Below are positions 34,986-45,974 of a stretch of DNA of 64,000 nt, in pieces. Made by a program: the position numbers and the translations under genes. The notes below the pieces were generated by a model. That model saw only the letters and a list, made by a program, of their open reading frames with translations, was not told the origin of the DNA and did no database searches. Position 1 is the stretch's first letter. Each line of letters starts with the position of its first letter. Source of the DNA: Margaritifera margaritifera (lineage: Eukaryota > Mollusca > Bivalvia > Unionida > Margaritiferidae); NCBI GenBank assembly GCA_029931535.1, contig JAQPZY010001415.1, forward strand, positions 310,001-374,000, given 5' to 3'.

Positions 34986-35289
34986 ATCCGTCCTATTGTG
35001 AACAACTTTGAAAAGCAGATCTACTTGACCTTGGCGTCATGTCAGAGATCATTATCAAAATTTGTGCACTGCATTGAGCTTGAGAACATGAAATTTGACT
35101 AGACTTTATATTTCGTTGTTTTCAATAAACAAGTTTAAAGTCCGCATTCTGACATTGATTTTAAGGTCAAAGGTCTTGACTCTGGTTTTATCTGTGATGG
35201 CTTGTAAGCATGATAAAACAAACAAGTATCAAAATATTTTTATAAAACTATATTTATGGATATATCTGGGTATGCCTGACATAGGCGGA

Positions 35290-36230
35290 GTTCTCTCTGA
35301 TTTTGGAAATAGTTTTATTATTTCGTTATTACTGTCAATTTCCAAGACAGAGCTTGATGCTCATAAATTATATGCGGCAATGAAAGAAATTTGCCACCTT
35401 TTTTTTTCTTTTTGCAGCTGTTTTCAAAGCAATTCTTCTATTCAGGAATACACAAATTTTAAATACGTTGGTAGTCTAATTATGCAGCTACACCTTCAAA
35501 AACCTATCGTTCCAATCCTGTTATGAGTGTTCGCCAAATCGTCCAATTTGGTCAGCTACCCAAAAACCGTCTTCCGAATTTTCAGACACCTTTAGATATC
35601 GCACAGGCCATTTAACTGGTCATTTAACCTCTGACGCTTAGGTCAAATTTGGTAACTTATGTCACGTTACTCGGTCCATATATGGTACTTCTACAGGAGT
35701 TGTTTACATTGTCCTAGTTTCGAGATTAACCGATGCTGAAAAAAACCCTGAATATATTAGTGTGAAGTATCTGCGCAGGATAATGTCTAAACCACGTTAA
35801 TGTAAACAAACGATTGTAGAAGTACCATATATAAACTAAGACTCATGGGTTAAATGGAATGCGCGAGATTTAAAAATGTCTGAAAACTCAGACGGTTTGG
35901 GTAACTGACTAAAAAAGGCGATTTGTCCAAAACATCCACCATAATTGGCTCAATAATTGTCCGAAAGTGAAGATTGATGATCAATCTACGTACGTATTTA
36001 ATATTTGGCTTCCTAAATAAACGTAAGCCCTCGAAAACACCTGCCATCTAAAACTCTTGTTGCGAATTTTATTTTTCTCTGTTCTTGATTTATATGCATC
36101 ACGCTCTGACTTGGAAATGGCTAGCAACACAGTTATAAAAAAAAACAATTGCGAAGACAGTGGAAACTGTCTAATCTTGACAGTATCTGAGTCAAGTTTA
36201 GTGATCATCTATCCAAGATATCAGGTTAAG
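35290..36230. mobile_element. Foldback (long imperfect palindrome) element
   Basis: Roughly 430-460-bp arms are inverted about a centre near 35757. Matching pairs include atttccaagacagagcttga (35338) with its complement near 36098-36117, cagctacccaaaaaccgtct (35551) with ttacccaaaccgtctgag on the other strand near 35900, and tatatggtacttctacagga (35676) with its complement near 35815-35835. Arms have many substitutions. The 143-codon plus frame (35095-35526) and the 75-codon minus frame are the two arms read in mirror image, so neither is a gene. It lies about 430 bases upstream of the EF-hand start codon. Confidence 0.7.
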
Positions 36231-36497
36231 AGTTCAAAATTTATGACAAAGATTATTGAACTGCACTTATCTTGTGAACATGTTAACTCAAACAGATAAG
36301 AAAATATTTTTGTTATCAAATTGTATTTGTTGGAGTTTCTCAAAAATAAATGAGAAGATTTAAATTCTCAGCATTTGAAAAAAGATAAATGGAGGGAAGA
36401 AACATACTTCTCGTTAAGTCCTACAAATATGTTCGGGCAGTAAAGCGTCGGTCCCCTCTTCGAACTCTAGTTATCAATTGAATTTGAATACCCGAAT

Positions 36498-36615
36498 GTT
36501 TCTTCTTCTTCTTCTTCTTCTTCTTCTTTCTTTCTTTTTCTCTTCTTCTTCTTTCGTTCTTTTTCTCTTCTGTTTCTTGCTCTTGTTATTCTTCTTCTTC
36601 TTCTTCTTCTTCTTC

Positions 36616-36650
<35 letters not shown>

Positions 36651-36654
36651 TCAG
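36498..36654. repeat. (TTC)n / (TTA)n microsatellite
   Basis: Long pyrimidine-rich ttcttcttc runs pass into ttattatta, ending in ttatttcag three bases before the EF-hand ATG. The tract could act as the polypyrimidine part of a splice acceptor if a 5' non-coding exon exists upstream. Confidence 0.9.
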
Positions 36655-36656
36655 CT

Positions 36657-36700
36657 ATGGCTAGAGAATTTCTTGTACTCGTGATCTCAGTTCTTTTGGG
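36657..36700 (+). CDS. Secreted EF-hand protein, coding exon 1 (signal peptide)
   Basis: The ATG at 36657 starts MAREFLVLVISVLL, a short hydrophobic signal sequence. The exon ends TTG GG, followed by the donor GTAAGA at 36701, leaving phase 2. The next exon supplies one base (A) to complete Gly, so the phase agrees exactly. A ttatttcag acceptor-like sequence ends at 36654, three bases before the ATG, so this could be the second transcribed exon. Confidence 0.8.
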
Positions 36701-37396
36701 GTAAGACCTAGATCTTAAATATATGTAATTTTATTTAAAGTTAAGAAATATTTATATCGATATATATGTATAACCAAAATGCATCAATTTTAAGACGAAT
36801 TTCTAGCTGATCATATCGTTTGGTCACACTGAGCACACATTTCAAAAGCATCATCTCAGGAAAATATGTATAATACTTTTTGAAGATCTCTTAAGCTTAC
36901 TACATACATGCATGTGTGAAATATATGATCAATGTTTGACTATAATAAAATAGGAGGAAAGAAACAATAACCAGCCGGATAGATATTTGTCTCACTTCCC
37001 TGATAGTGATTATTATTTTGGAAACACTCTTTCAGATTTCGGAAAGGGAGATTATTACAGGTTTTTCCGAAGTATATTTCTTAATGGTGGTTTCATTAAA
37101 GATTTGGATATCTTAATAAAAGTAGAACTTTTCCATAGAACACGGTTGATCTTGGCAGTGACGGTGCCAGTGGAAACGAACGCATCACTGACACATTAAA
37201 TATAGGTCAAATCTACTCATTTTGAGGCGTTAGGTGTTGCACTATCGAGATACATTTCCTTGCCAAAAGTTACAACTCTTTTGTAATGGGTGCCTGAGAA
37301 TCGACGTTTAGCAACCGTCACTGATGCGTGAAATTTATCCGCCCTCAAAACTACTGCATTAGCAGCTATAGAGATATACAAATTTAACCCTGTAAG

Positions 37397-37765
37397 TCCC
37401 AGATACACACATAGTATCACTGGCAGATTTACTCAGATACACACTTGGTATCACTGCCTGATTTACTAAAATGCCCATCTGGTATCACTGCCTGATTTAC
37501 TCAGATACACACATAGTATCACTGCCCGATTTACTCAAATACACATCTGGTTTCACCGCCTGGTTTGCTCAAATACACATCTGGTTTCACTGCCTGATTA
37601 TTGAAATATACATCTGGTTTCACTGCTTGGTTTACTCAAATAAACATCTAGTTTCACTACCTGATTTACTCAAATACACATTTAGTATCACTGCCTAATT
37701 TACTCAGATACACACGTGGTGTCACTGCCTGATTTACTCAGATACACGTCTGGTTTCACTTCCTG
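37397..37765. repeat. 34-bp minisatellite
   Basis: About ten to eleven copies of a unit like tgatttactcagatacacac followed by ttggtatcactgcc. Variants include 'ggtttcactgcctg' and a short copy near 37600. Confidence 0.85.
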
Positions 37766-38018
37766 ATATAATTTTTCACTACCACTGGAATGAGTATGTT
37801 TTCTTTCTAATGGACACTTCAGTCATTGATCAAACTTAAGAAGTTACAAAAAGTTTGTTTTCAATTAAAATAAAATCCAGCCTCTTGTTTTAGATCAGTG
37901 TTCAAATGAAACTGGACTAGTACTTTCGTTGGCCAATTACGATTCAAAATGACCGTCTCCGTAGTTGTACGTTTGTGTGTAATGATATAAATGGAACAAT
38001 TCGCTAGGATCTGAGCAA

Positions 38019-38098
38019 AATTACGGTATTTAGGGTGTAATTACGGTATTTAGGGTGTAATTACAATAATTAGGGTGTAATTACGGTAATCTGGGTGT
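38019..38098. repeat. 20-bp tandem repeat, four copies
   Basis: Unit attacggtatttagggtgta four times; the third and fourth copies carry substitutions (acaataatt, ggtaatctg). Confidence 0.9.
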
Positions 38099-38659
38099 AA
38101 AGATATTAAAAAGAGCTCTTCATAATAATAACACAATGATATAAAATCAAACGTTAAAGTAACCAATGACATAATAGTAAAGTATCTATAGTAAGGATAG
38201 AACAATGAGTAGGTCATACAGAGAGAAAGTTAATCTACATTGGAAGAATTAGCATTACCCATGAAAACCCAAAATGGCTTGTGCAGAAGTATATATGATA
38301 CTTAACAAAAAGTACTTAAATTACTTTGAAGCTTAAACTTACTATTCTTTTTTATTGAAACCTTTCATAGTTATTGTATGATAGGAACGATATATGGGTA
38401 TTCATGTTACTATTTTGAGCAGGTGTGAAAGAATCAATCGTCATGCGCCTAATTTTGAAATGAATATATTACCTGTCTGTCTGTCTGTAGGCTGCTTGCA
38501 GTTACTTAAGATTAGATGGAAAAAGAAACAAACAAGCTTTACACGTGCTAGAACTGATCTAAGTATTCTAACGATGTGTATATCTATCTAATTATCAAAA
38601 TAATATATTCTAGGTCAAATGGTACACATAAACATATTATGACTATCAACTATATATCT

Positions 38660-39006
38660 TTTTTTATTTATCATGTAGGCCTTTCTTTATTTATCATGTA
38701 GGCCTTTCTTTATTTATCAATGTGGCCTTTCTTTATTTATCACGCAGGCCTTTCTTTATTTATCATGTAGGCCTTTCTTTATTTATCAATGTGGCCTTTC
38801 TTTATTTATCATGTAGGCCTTTCTTTATTTATCAATGTGGCCTTTTTTATTTATCATGTAGGCCTTTCTTTATTTATCATGTAGGCCTTTTTTATTTATC
38901 ATGTAGGCCTTTCTTTATTTATCAATGTGGCCTTTCTTTATTTATCAATGTGGCCTTTCTTTATTTATCATGTAGGCCTTTTTTATTTATCATGTAGGCC
39001 TTTCTT
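38660..39006. repeat. 24/25-bp minisatellite with two unit types
   Basis: About fourteen copies. One type is tttatttatcatgtaggcct ttct, the other has tttatttatcaatgtggcct ttct. The two types alternate irregularly, and some copies lack the cttt to give ttttttattt. Frames reading FIYHVGLSLFI are artefacts. Confidence 0.9.
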
Positions 39007-39288
39007 TTACAAATTAAATTGTTTTAAAGTGCAAAATAAGTCTCATTTTAATGTATTTTTGATAACTTATATACCTATTGTGTATCGCGTAATGCAATTC
39101 CTGAGTTCAATCGATCTAACAAATTCTCGCGCCATTTGCCAATACTTTCGTCTGAACCTAACTGTAATGCCTTGACTAGCTAAAACAAAATGTAAATAAT
39201 CTAGAATCTTTGGAACTGCAAGAAGCAAAGGTATTTTTGGATGTATAGTAATGAATATGAAATCCGGAAATTACCAATTTAAGTTTTT

Positions 39289-39352
39289 ATAACGCGTATA
39301 TTGTGGACATCACCTTTGATATAACGCGTATATTGTGGACATCACCTTTGAA
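39289..39352. repeat. 32-bp tandem duplication
   Basis: Two exact copies of tataacgcgtatattgtgga catcacctttga, just upstream of the piggyBac relic. Confidence 0.85.
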
Positions 39353-39629
39353 AACTGGTGTTACTAAAATAGCATTTCATCGAGCATCTACTATTATCAT
39401 GCTATTTTGTGAACAAACATTGCAGATATGGATGATCATCGGTCCTTTGAATTTATTTATAATAATATCATTAGTTTCATGGTTTTCAATACATTATATC
39501 ATTATTTATGTCTGCTTTTATCCATGTAATAATACAAATACAATGACGTTTGCTTAGGTGCGTGGTCGTAATGTATGGAAAACCATCCGGTTTCATCGTT
39601 TGTAGACGCAATAATGCTGGGTAAGCAAT

Positions 39630-39786
39630 GGCTTTAGATTCAACAAGTGAATCGGAATTTTGGGGCTTGAAAGTTCAGACATTGCTGGAAATATATTGCT
39701 ACCAAATCTCGATGAGCTTAAAATCATTGGATCTGATAGTGAATTCTCTGCTCCGGCTACTACTGCTGCTGATGATGATGAATTAA

Positions 39787-39850
<64 letters not shown>

Positions 39851-40790
39851 GTGGGAGACTGTCACAGAGATGTCTGAGCTGAGTGACATGGCAGATAGCA
39901 AGACTAGTGCATTCTCGGATAATGAATTTTGGTAATCCGCCCAACTAGCCATAGATATTATGGTGTTTACAGTGGCTTGTGGACCAAATCATACACTCAC
40001 ACATGATGCCACACCTCTCGATTGTTTCCACCTGGTTCTAGAGGAGTCACTCGTTGAGCAATTGGCTTCTGAAACAAATAAATATGCGGAACAAAGACAA
40101 GTAGATGGAATAACTGAGAGCTGGATCACAGCAACACCCGAAGAAATGAAAACCTTTATGGGTCTCCTTTTTTTCATGGAAGTGTTACAGCTGCCAACCT
40201 ACATGATGTATTGGTTGCATAATCCTTTAATTGGAAGCAAAGGTGAACCAGTTTGTCCATTTTGTCAATAGTGAAAATGCTATACCCAGAGGCAAAGCTG
40301 GATATGACAGACTGCTTAAAGTGAGGCCATTGATAGATATGGCTAAGGCATGACTGAAGTTTCAGGTCAAACCAGAACCAGCCGATTGATGAAGAAAAAT
40401 GTGAAATACAAAGACCGAAATTCAATCAAATAGTATATGCCGTTTAAGCCTGAGATGTGACGCAGTAAGTGGTTACTGGCATCAGTACAAAGTTTATCTT
40501 GACCGTTATCATGAAAACAGATGACCTACTCTAGGTGCAAGAGGTATAAAAGCCCTCTGCAAGAATCTGAAGCGGAAGTATCACCACGTGTTTATGGATC
40601 CCAACTTTACAAGTGTCGAGTTGTTTCGCATTCTTGATAGAAACGGAATATACAGCTGTGGTACCATGAACCCAAAGAGACCTGACTTTCCTGTAGTCCT
40701 TAATTCCCTTCGAATATACGTCGTGGAGACAGCAAGGCATGGCAGCATGGCAACTTTGTGCAACAGTGTGGAAGGACATTAAGCAGGTAA
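39630..40790 (+). pseudogene. piggyBac-type transposase relic (PGBD-like)
   Basis: Plus-strand blocks follow the piggyBac (DDE_Tnp_1_7) order. An acidic N-terminus (EFSAPATTAA then a long Asp run from (GAT)n at 39778-39850) leads to ATPLDCFHLVLEESLVEQLA and SETNKYAEQ (40010-40095), then EEMKTFMGLLFFMEVLQLPT and YMMYWLHNPLIG (40140-40235). NAIPRGKAGYDRLLKVRPLI (about 40276-40335) follows, then a degraded middle with YWHQYKVYLDR, then HHVFMDPNFTSVELFRILDR and YSCGTMNPKRPDFPVVLNSL (40583-40710). Stops and frameshifts separate the blocks, and the usual DNFFTS block reads DPNFTS. It is nested in intron 1 of the EF-hand gene, same strand. Terminal repeats with TTAA were not identified. Confidence 0.85.
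39778..39850. repeat. (GAT)n microsatellite in the piggyBac relic
   Basis: About 24 gat/tga units giving a poly-Asp stretch in the transposase frame. Confidence 0.95.
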
Positions 40791-41603
40791 CCCATACAAC
40801 AGTAACTGTTATAAAATGTAGTTGATTGTATTTGTCATTTTGGTAGTATTTATGCTAAATTAAATTGCTATTGCAAATTTGCAAATACTTCATTCATTAT
40901 CTCTCGTATGTTTTTTTGTTTTCTTTTTCTTTTTCTTTTTTTTTATTACTGCAGATCAAACAAAAACCACAGCAATAAAAATACATTTTTAAACAAAGAG
41001 TAAATATATTTTGTTTAAAATTAATATACGAAATTCAAGCTTGCATTATAGGAAAGAAAATTCAATAGCAATGAAAATTATATAAGTATGCATTTATCTA
41101 TTAACGTGCGTATGTATATGTGTATGTATGTATATTTACCTATCTCTGTTTTTCTTTCATAGCTTATATTAGAATGATAATCAAAAACAGGTTGTGTTTT
41201 TTCCAGGTACACTTTCTGTCTTCAAACAGTCGGATTGATTGAGGTGATCAGATGGATTGCTCACGGATAGCAATAACAGACACGGCAAACTACCAGAGGT
41301 TTATAGCAGTTTGATCAAATTAACAAATCGCCAATTGTCTAGTAGGCCGTCCAGCCACGAAATGGTGGAAGAACTACTTCAATTTCATCATAAATTTGTG
41401 TATCTCGAATGCATTCATTGTCTTCAGCGAGAGAGAAGCCTTGACATAGAATGCCAGCTGTAGTCTTCTTGACTTTGGCAATGACGTAGTCACCATTCTA
41501 ATTGAAGGGTTGTCTAGACGGAAGCGTCAAAGGAAACATATTGTGCAACCATTGGTTCAAGTCTGTCACGCAAGTGAAAGGTTGGAGAGAATGTGGAGTA
41601 TTT

Positions 41604-41716
41604 ACAAATGGTGCTCGCATATCTATCGAAGAGTCACAATGTAGGGTTACCTCGGATGTCACATCCGAGGTAACCCTACATTGTGACTGTTCGATAGATA
41701 TGCGAGCACCATTTGT
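41604..41716. repeat. Near-perfect 113-bp palindrome
   Basis: Arms of 56 bases (41604-41659 and 41661-41716) surround a single C at 41660. The arms read outward from tcacatccgaggtaacccta and its complement, and differ at only one base (gaaGagtc versus gaaCagtc). No gene is associated. Confidence 0.95.
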
Positions 41717-42284
41717 GGAAGTACACCTATGTCAAGGTGCATGTTTCTAGGCATACCATGCAAGCCATGGCATTGAAATAGAGGATTAGTTTGTATTCTT
41801 ATGTTTGATATACAATAAATTAGCTCCAGTTCATACCTCATGGTGGGAGAACGGGGTGTTACCCATGTCAGTCCATCATGAATTTTGTTTCTGCTTGATA
41901 GCTTTTAAAGGACTTTATAGACTGAAATCAAATTTGCTATGATGCATTAACAAGACATACAGTTTAATTTACAAGATTGGTTTGGGAAATGTATGCAAGA
42001 AACATTACTTTGTAGATTCAAATACATTTAGAAACAAATTATTGTTCATTTTATATCTGCATTACAATTGTATATTTCTCTGTGCCTTTACCTGTACTTT
42101 CCACATTTGTTAGCATGATAACCAATTCTGACACGTGTCTTGTAACAGAAATAAATGACAGGGTGACTTGGTTTACTATTTTAAATTTATTTTGTTGATT
42201 TGTTATTTAAAACTGTGATATTAACTATTCATTTTTATTTTTTATCTTGAAATATCTGGGAACAATTTTCTCGAAAAGCCATAC

Positions 42285-42286
<2 letters not shown>

Positions 42287-42368
<82 letters not shown>
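42287..42368. repeat. (TA)n microsatellite
   Basis: About 40 uninterrupted at units. Confidence 0.97.
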
Positions 42369-42370
<2 letters not shown>

Positions 42371-42683
42371 TGGTATTACATTTGCAATTACTGTTCCATG
42401 TAATTTTAGCTTCCATCTCTTTCTGTATGCTGTTTTAGCTATATATGAAAATTCCTTTCTTTATTTCAGCCACATTTTATGTTTGGCTTTAGTATGTATT
42501 TATCTGATTCAATATTCATATCTTTTTCATTAAAACATCATCATACTTAACCAATTATGTTACCGTGGAAATGAAAAAATATCATCCAGATTTTTAATAA
42601 ATCAAACTCAGAATAAAATCTTCCAATTTACAACCACATAATTATAGTAACACTCGGAATCCAAACAAAATATTTTAATGTAT

Positions 42684-43930
42684 TATGCCTCTTCTAATCA
42701 TTGTGATATCTAACTGCATTATGCCTCTTCTAATCATTGTGATATCTAACTGCATTATGCCTCTTCTAATCATTGTGATATCTGACTGCATCATGCCTCT
42801 TCTAATCATTGTGATATTTGACTGCATCATGCCTCTTCTAATCATTGTGATATTTGACTGCATTATGCCTCTTCTAATCATTGTAATATCTGACTGCATT
42901 ATGCCTCTTCTAATCATTGTGATATTTGACTGCATTATGCCTCTTCTAATCATTGTAATATCTGACTGCATTATGCCTCTTCTAATCATTGTGATATTTG
43001 ACTGCATCATGCCTCTTCTAATCATTGTGATATTTGACTGCATTATGCCTCTTCTAATCATTGTGATATTTGACTGCACTATGCCTCTTTTAATCATTGT
43101 GATATCTAACTGCATCAAGCCTCTTCTAATCATTGTGATATCTAACTGCATTATGCCTCTTCTAATCATTGTAATATCTGACTGCATTATGCCTCTTCTA
43201 ATCATTGTGATATTTGACTGCATTATGCCTCTTCTAATCATTGTGATATTTGACTGCATCATGCCTCTTTTAATCATTGTGATATCTGACTGCGTAATAC
43301 CTATGCTGTTCATTGTGATATTTGACTGCATCATGCCTCTTCTGTTTAGTATATTTGACTGCATCATGCCTCTTCTAATCATTGTGATATTCGACTGCAT
43401 CATGCCTTTTCTAATCATTGTGATATCTGACTGCATTATGCCTCTTCTAATCATTGTGATATCTGACTCAATAATACCTCTTCTGTTCGTTGTGATATTT
43501 GACTGCATCATGCATCTTCTGTTTAGTATATTTGACTGCATTATGTGTCTTCTAATCATTGTAATATTTGACTGCATCATGTCTCTTCTAATCATGGTGA
43601 TATTTGACTGCACCATGACTCTTCTAATTATTGTGATAGCTGACTGCATCATACCTATGCTGTTCATTGTGATAATTGACTGCATCAAACCTCTTCTGTT
43701 TAGTATATTTGACTGCATTATGTCTCTTCTAATCATTGTGATATTTTACTGCATCATGCCTCTTCTAATCATTGTGATATCGGACTGCATAATACCTCTT
43801 TTGTTAGTTGTGATATCTGACTGCATAACACCATTTCTCCTCAGTGTGATATTTGACTGCTTCATGCCTCTTCTAATCATTGTGATATCTGACTTAATCA
43901 CACCTCTTCTGTTCAATATGATATCTGACT
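42684..43930. repeat. 36-bp minisatellite, about 34 copies
   Basis: The unit is attatgcctcttctaatcat tgtgatatctgactgc with common variants (tatttgac, catcatgcc, and ctatgctgttc or cttctgtttag in the distal half). Because 36 is a multiple of three and the unit lacks stops, long frames exist on both strands (415 codons plus, 353 codons minus), which I regard as artefacts. The right half is more divergent than the left. Confidence 0.95.
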
Positions 43931-44454
43931 AGTACAGCTTCAGATATTTAATAACAAGCTTCATACAAAATTTTCCAGAACAATTCACAAAAATCTGATG
44001 AAAATTCCATTTCATGTTCCACTCCTTTTCGAGATCTCGCACTCGGTTCTTAAGCCTGATTCAATAATAATGTTTTAATATCTCTATGACGTCAGTTACA
44101 GAACAAAAGAATCATTTCAGATCATTAGATTATGTTTCTGTTCGCTTATTTGGCAGTTAATTTCCAACGAAAGAAAAGGGGGTTTAAACGTTTGAAAATT
44201 GTCTATACCCTTTTTCTCTCGTTAGAATGTTTTGATTTGCAATTTTTTCCTTCTGAGCAACTATTCCGATTTGTTTTCATTTTTTGCTGCATCCTTTTGA
44301 GCAACTGTGCTTTAATTGGTTGCTTTGCACGGGAAAGGTTAAAGTCAATATTGGTGTTCAATCATCTTTATCGTGTTGCAATATAATGACATTTGAATGA
44401 CTTGTTCATTTTATGCTAACGAAATTTCTCCAATGACAATTCCCTTGCATTCAG

Positions 44455-44600
44455 AGTGATCGCTCACCCAGGACGACCACCGACTCCGGATGACCCAAAT
44501 GCCCGCCATTTGTTTGAAACCGCGGAGAGGAACAGGACCCCAGACGGTTTTTTAACGGAGGCAGAAGTCAATGATATTTTCACAAAATTTGATATCGATG
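44455..44600 (+). CDS. Secreted EF-hand protein, coding exon 2
   Basis: The acceptor ttgcattcag ends at 44454 and the donor GTACGA begins at 44601. It encodes residues 16-63, including the end of the signal region (VIAHPG), a Pro-rich linker, LFETAERNRTPDGFLTEAEV (degenerate EF-hand 1) and NDIFTKFDID, the start of EF-hand 2. Phase 2 in, phase 1 out; both match the neighbours. Confidence 0.85.
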
Positions 44601-44940
44601 GTACGAAACGTTTCAATCACAAACTTTTGTAACAATTCAAAGCAAGAAAATAATGCGGAGGGGCAGTTGTGTGGGAGTTTACCAATATTTGTAGCATCAA
44701 CATATCTAGACTTTTTAAAGAAAGCACGTTAAAGATATGCATTCAATTTTCTTCATGTACTTTAATATAAATGTTTCATCTTCAGGTGTAAAATCTGGTA
44801 ATGCGAAATATTAACTCTTTGTATAAGGTAAGTCTCGGCATCATTTAAGCATATTACTTCCGATTCCGCTGACGGAAAATACTACCTTTTGCTCAATGAA
44901 TGAAGACAGTTTCCGAAACAAGCTTTAATAAAGAGCATTG

Positions 44941-44946
<6 letters not shown>

Positions 44947-45018
<72 letters not shown>
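44947..45018. repeat. Compound (TA)n(GA)n microsatellite
   Basis: About 12 ta units pass directly into about 24 ga units. Confidence 0.95.
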
Positions 45019-45022
<4 letters not shown>

Positions 45023-45039
45023 AATACTATCATACAGGG

Positions 45040-45150
45040 TTAGACAAACTTTTTCGTCCACTACTGAAAATCGAACTCGGGTCTCCGCGGGTTTAGGTAC
45101 CCATCGCTTTGCCTGCACTCACCAACCCCGATACCCTCTCGACTAAGCAA
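45040..45150 (-). mobile_element. tRNA-derived SINE-like fragment
   Basis: On the minus strand the segment reads TTAGTCGAGAGGGTATC near its start and GACCCGAGTTCGATTTTC near its end, about 75 bases apart. These resemble the internal A box and B box (GGTTCGA.TCC) of a tRNA promoter, the head of a tRNA-derived SINE. The stem pairing of a real tRNA was not found. Immediately downstream on the minus strand is the (GA)n(TA)n run, which may be its simple-repeat tail. Confidence 0.5.
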
Positions 45151-45330
45151 ACATCCCCAAAAGAGAATGGAATTTAATCATATGTATAAACATTCGTGCG
45201 TACCAGACACACTCGTACGGTTACTCAGTTGTTAATTCTCATCTTAATACGCAGTCACTCCGGATTCCTCTGACATAGATCAGGGTATATAGAAGTTAAT
45301 ATAGAAAGTTACAGGTTTTCTGATCCAGAT

Positions 45331-45557
45331 AGAGCGGAAAGTGCTATCTCTGGATCCAGCAGGAGGATGTGTGATAGAGCGGAAAGTGCTCTCCCTGGAT
45401 CCAGCAGGAGGATGTGTGATAGAGCGGAAATTGCTATCCCTGGATCCAGCAGAAGGATGTGTGATAGAGCGGAAAGTGCTATCCCTGGATCCAGCAGGAG
45501 GATGTGTGATAGATTGGAAAGTTCTATCCCTGGATCCTACAGGAGGATGCGTAATAG
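45331..45557. repeat. 45-bp minisatellite, five copies
   Basis: Unit agagcggaaagtgctatccc tggatccagcaggaggatgt gtgat, nearly uniform. It ends with a half unit followed by the inverted start of the unit (agcactttccgctct at 45556-45570). Confidence 0.95.
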
Positions 45558-45561
45558 CACT

Positions 45562-45912
45562 TTCCGCTCTGTCCTGTGTATATCTGTCATTCGACATACA
45601 TCCGCTCTGTCCTGTGTATGTCTGTCATTCGACATACATCCGCTCTGTCCTGTGTATATCTGTCATTCGACATACATCCGCTCTGTCCTGTGTATATCTG
45701 TCATTCGACATACATCCGCTCTGTCCTGTGTATATCTGTCATTCGACATACATCCGCTCTGTCCTGTGTATATCTGTCATTCCACATACATCCGCTCTGT
45801 CCTGTGTATATCTGTCATTCCACATACATCCGCTCTGTCCTGTGTATATCTGTCATTCCACATACATCCGCTCTGTCCTGTGTATATCTGTCATTCGACA
45901 TACATCCGCTGT
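45562..45912. repeat. 38-bp minisatellite, about nine copies
   Basis: Unit ctctgtcctgtgtatatctg tcattcgacatacatccg. Three adjacent copies have tcattCCAC instead of tcattCGAC. No frame has stops in the unit, so three overlapping plus frames (124-205 codons) span it. They are artefacts. Confidence 0.95.
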
Positions 45913-45974
45913 ACGCAGGACAAATACAACTGCTGCTACGCTTAATTTAACATATTAATAAACTGTGTATCGTA

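Larger units (their letters stand above)
36701..44454 (+). other. Intron 1 of the EF-hand gene
   Basis: 7754 bp. It holds tandem arrays (37397-37765, 38019-38098, 38660-39006, 42684-43930), a dead piggyBac gene (39630-40790), a near-perfect palindrome (41604-41716) and a (TA)n run. Stretches with nothing recognised are 36701-37396, 39007-39600, 40800-41600, 41717-42286 and 43931-44454. Confidence 0.75.

Noticed and set aside
35095..36208. 143-codon plus frame and 75-codon minus frame with similar peptides
   Set aside because: They are the mirror-image arms of a foldback element, not paralogous genes.
42675..43932. Long open frames of 415 (plus) and 353 (minus) codons
   Set aside because: They are the two strands of a 36-bp tandem repeat whose period is a multiple of three; no start context, domain or splice evidence.
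45040..45150. Functional tRNA gene
   Set aside because: A- and B-box-like motifs are present, but I could not pair an acceptor or anticodon stem, so a SINE head is more likely.
45341..45958. Overlapping frames of 205, 192 and 124 codons
   Set aside because: They span the 45-bp and 38-bp minisatellites and are open in several frames because the units lack stops.
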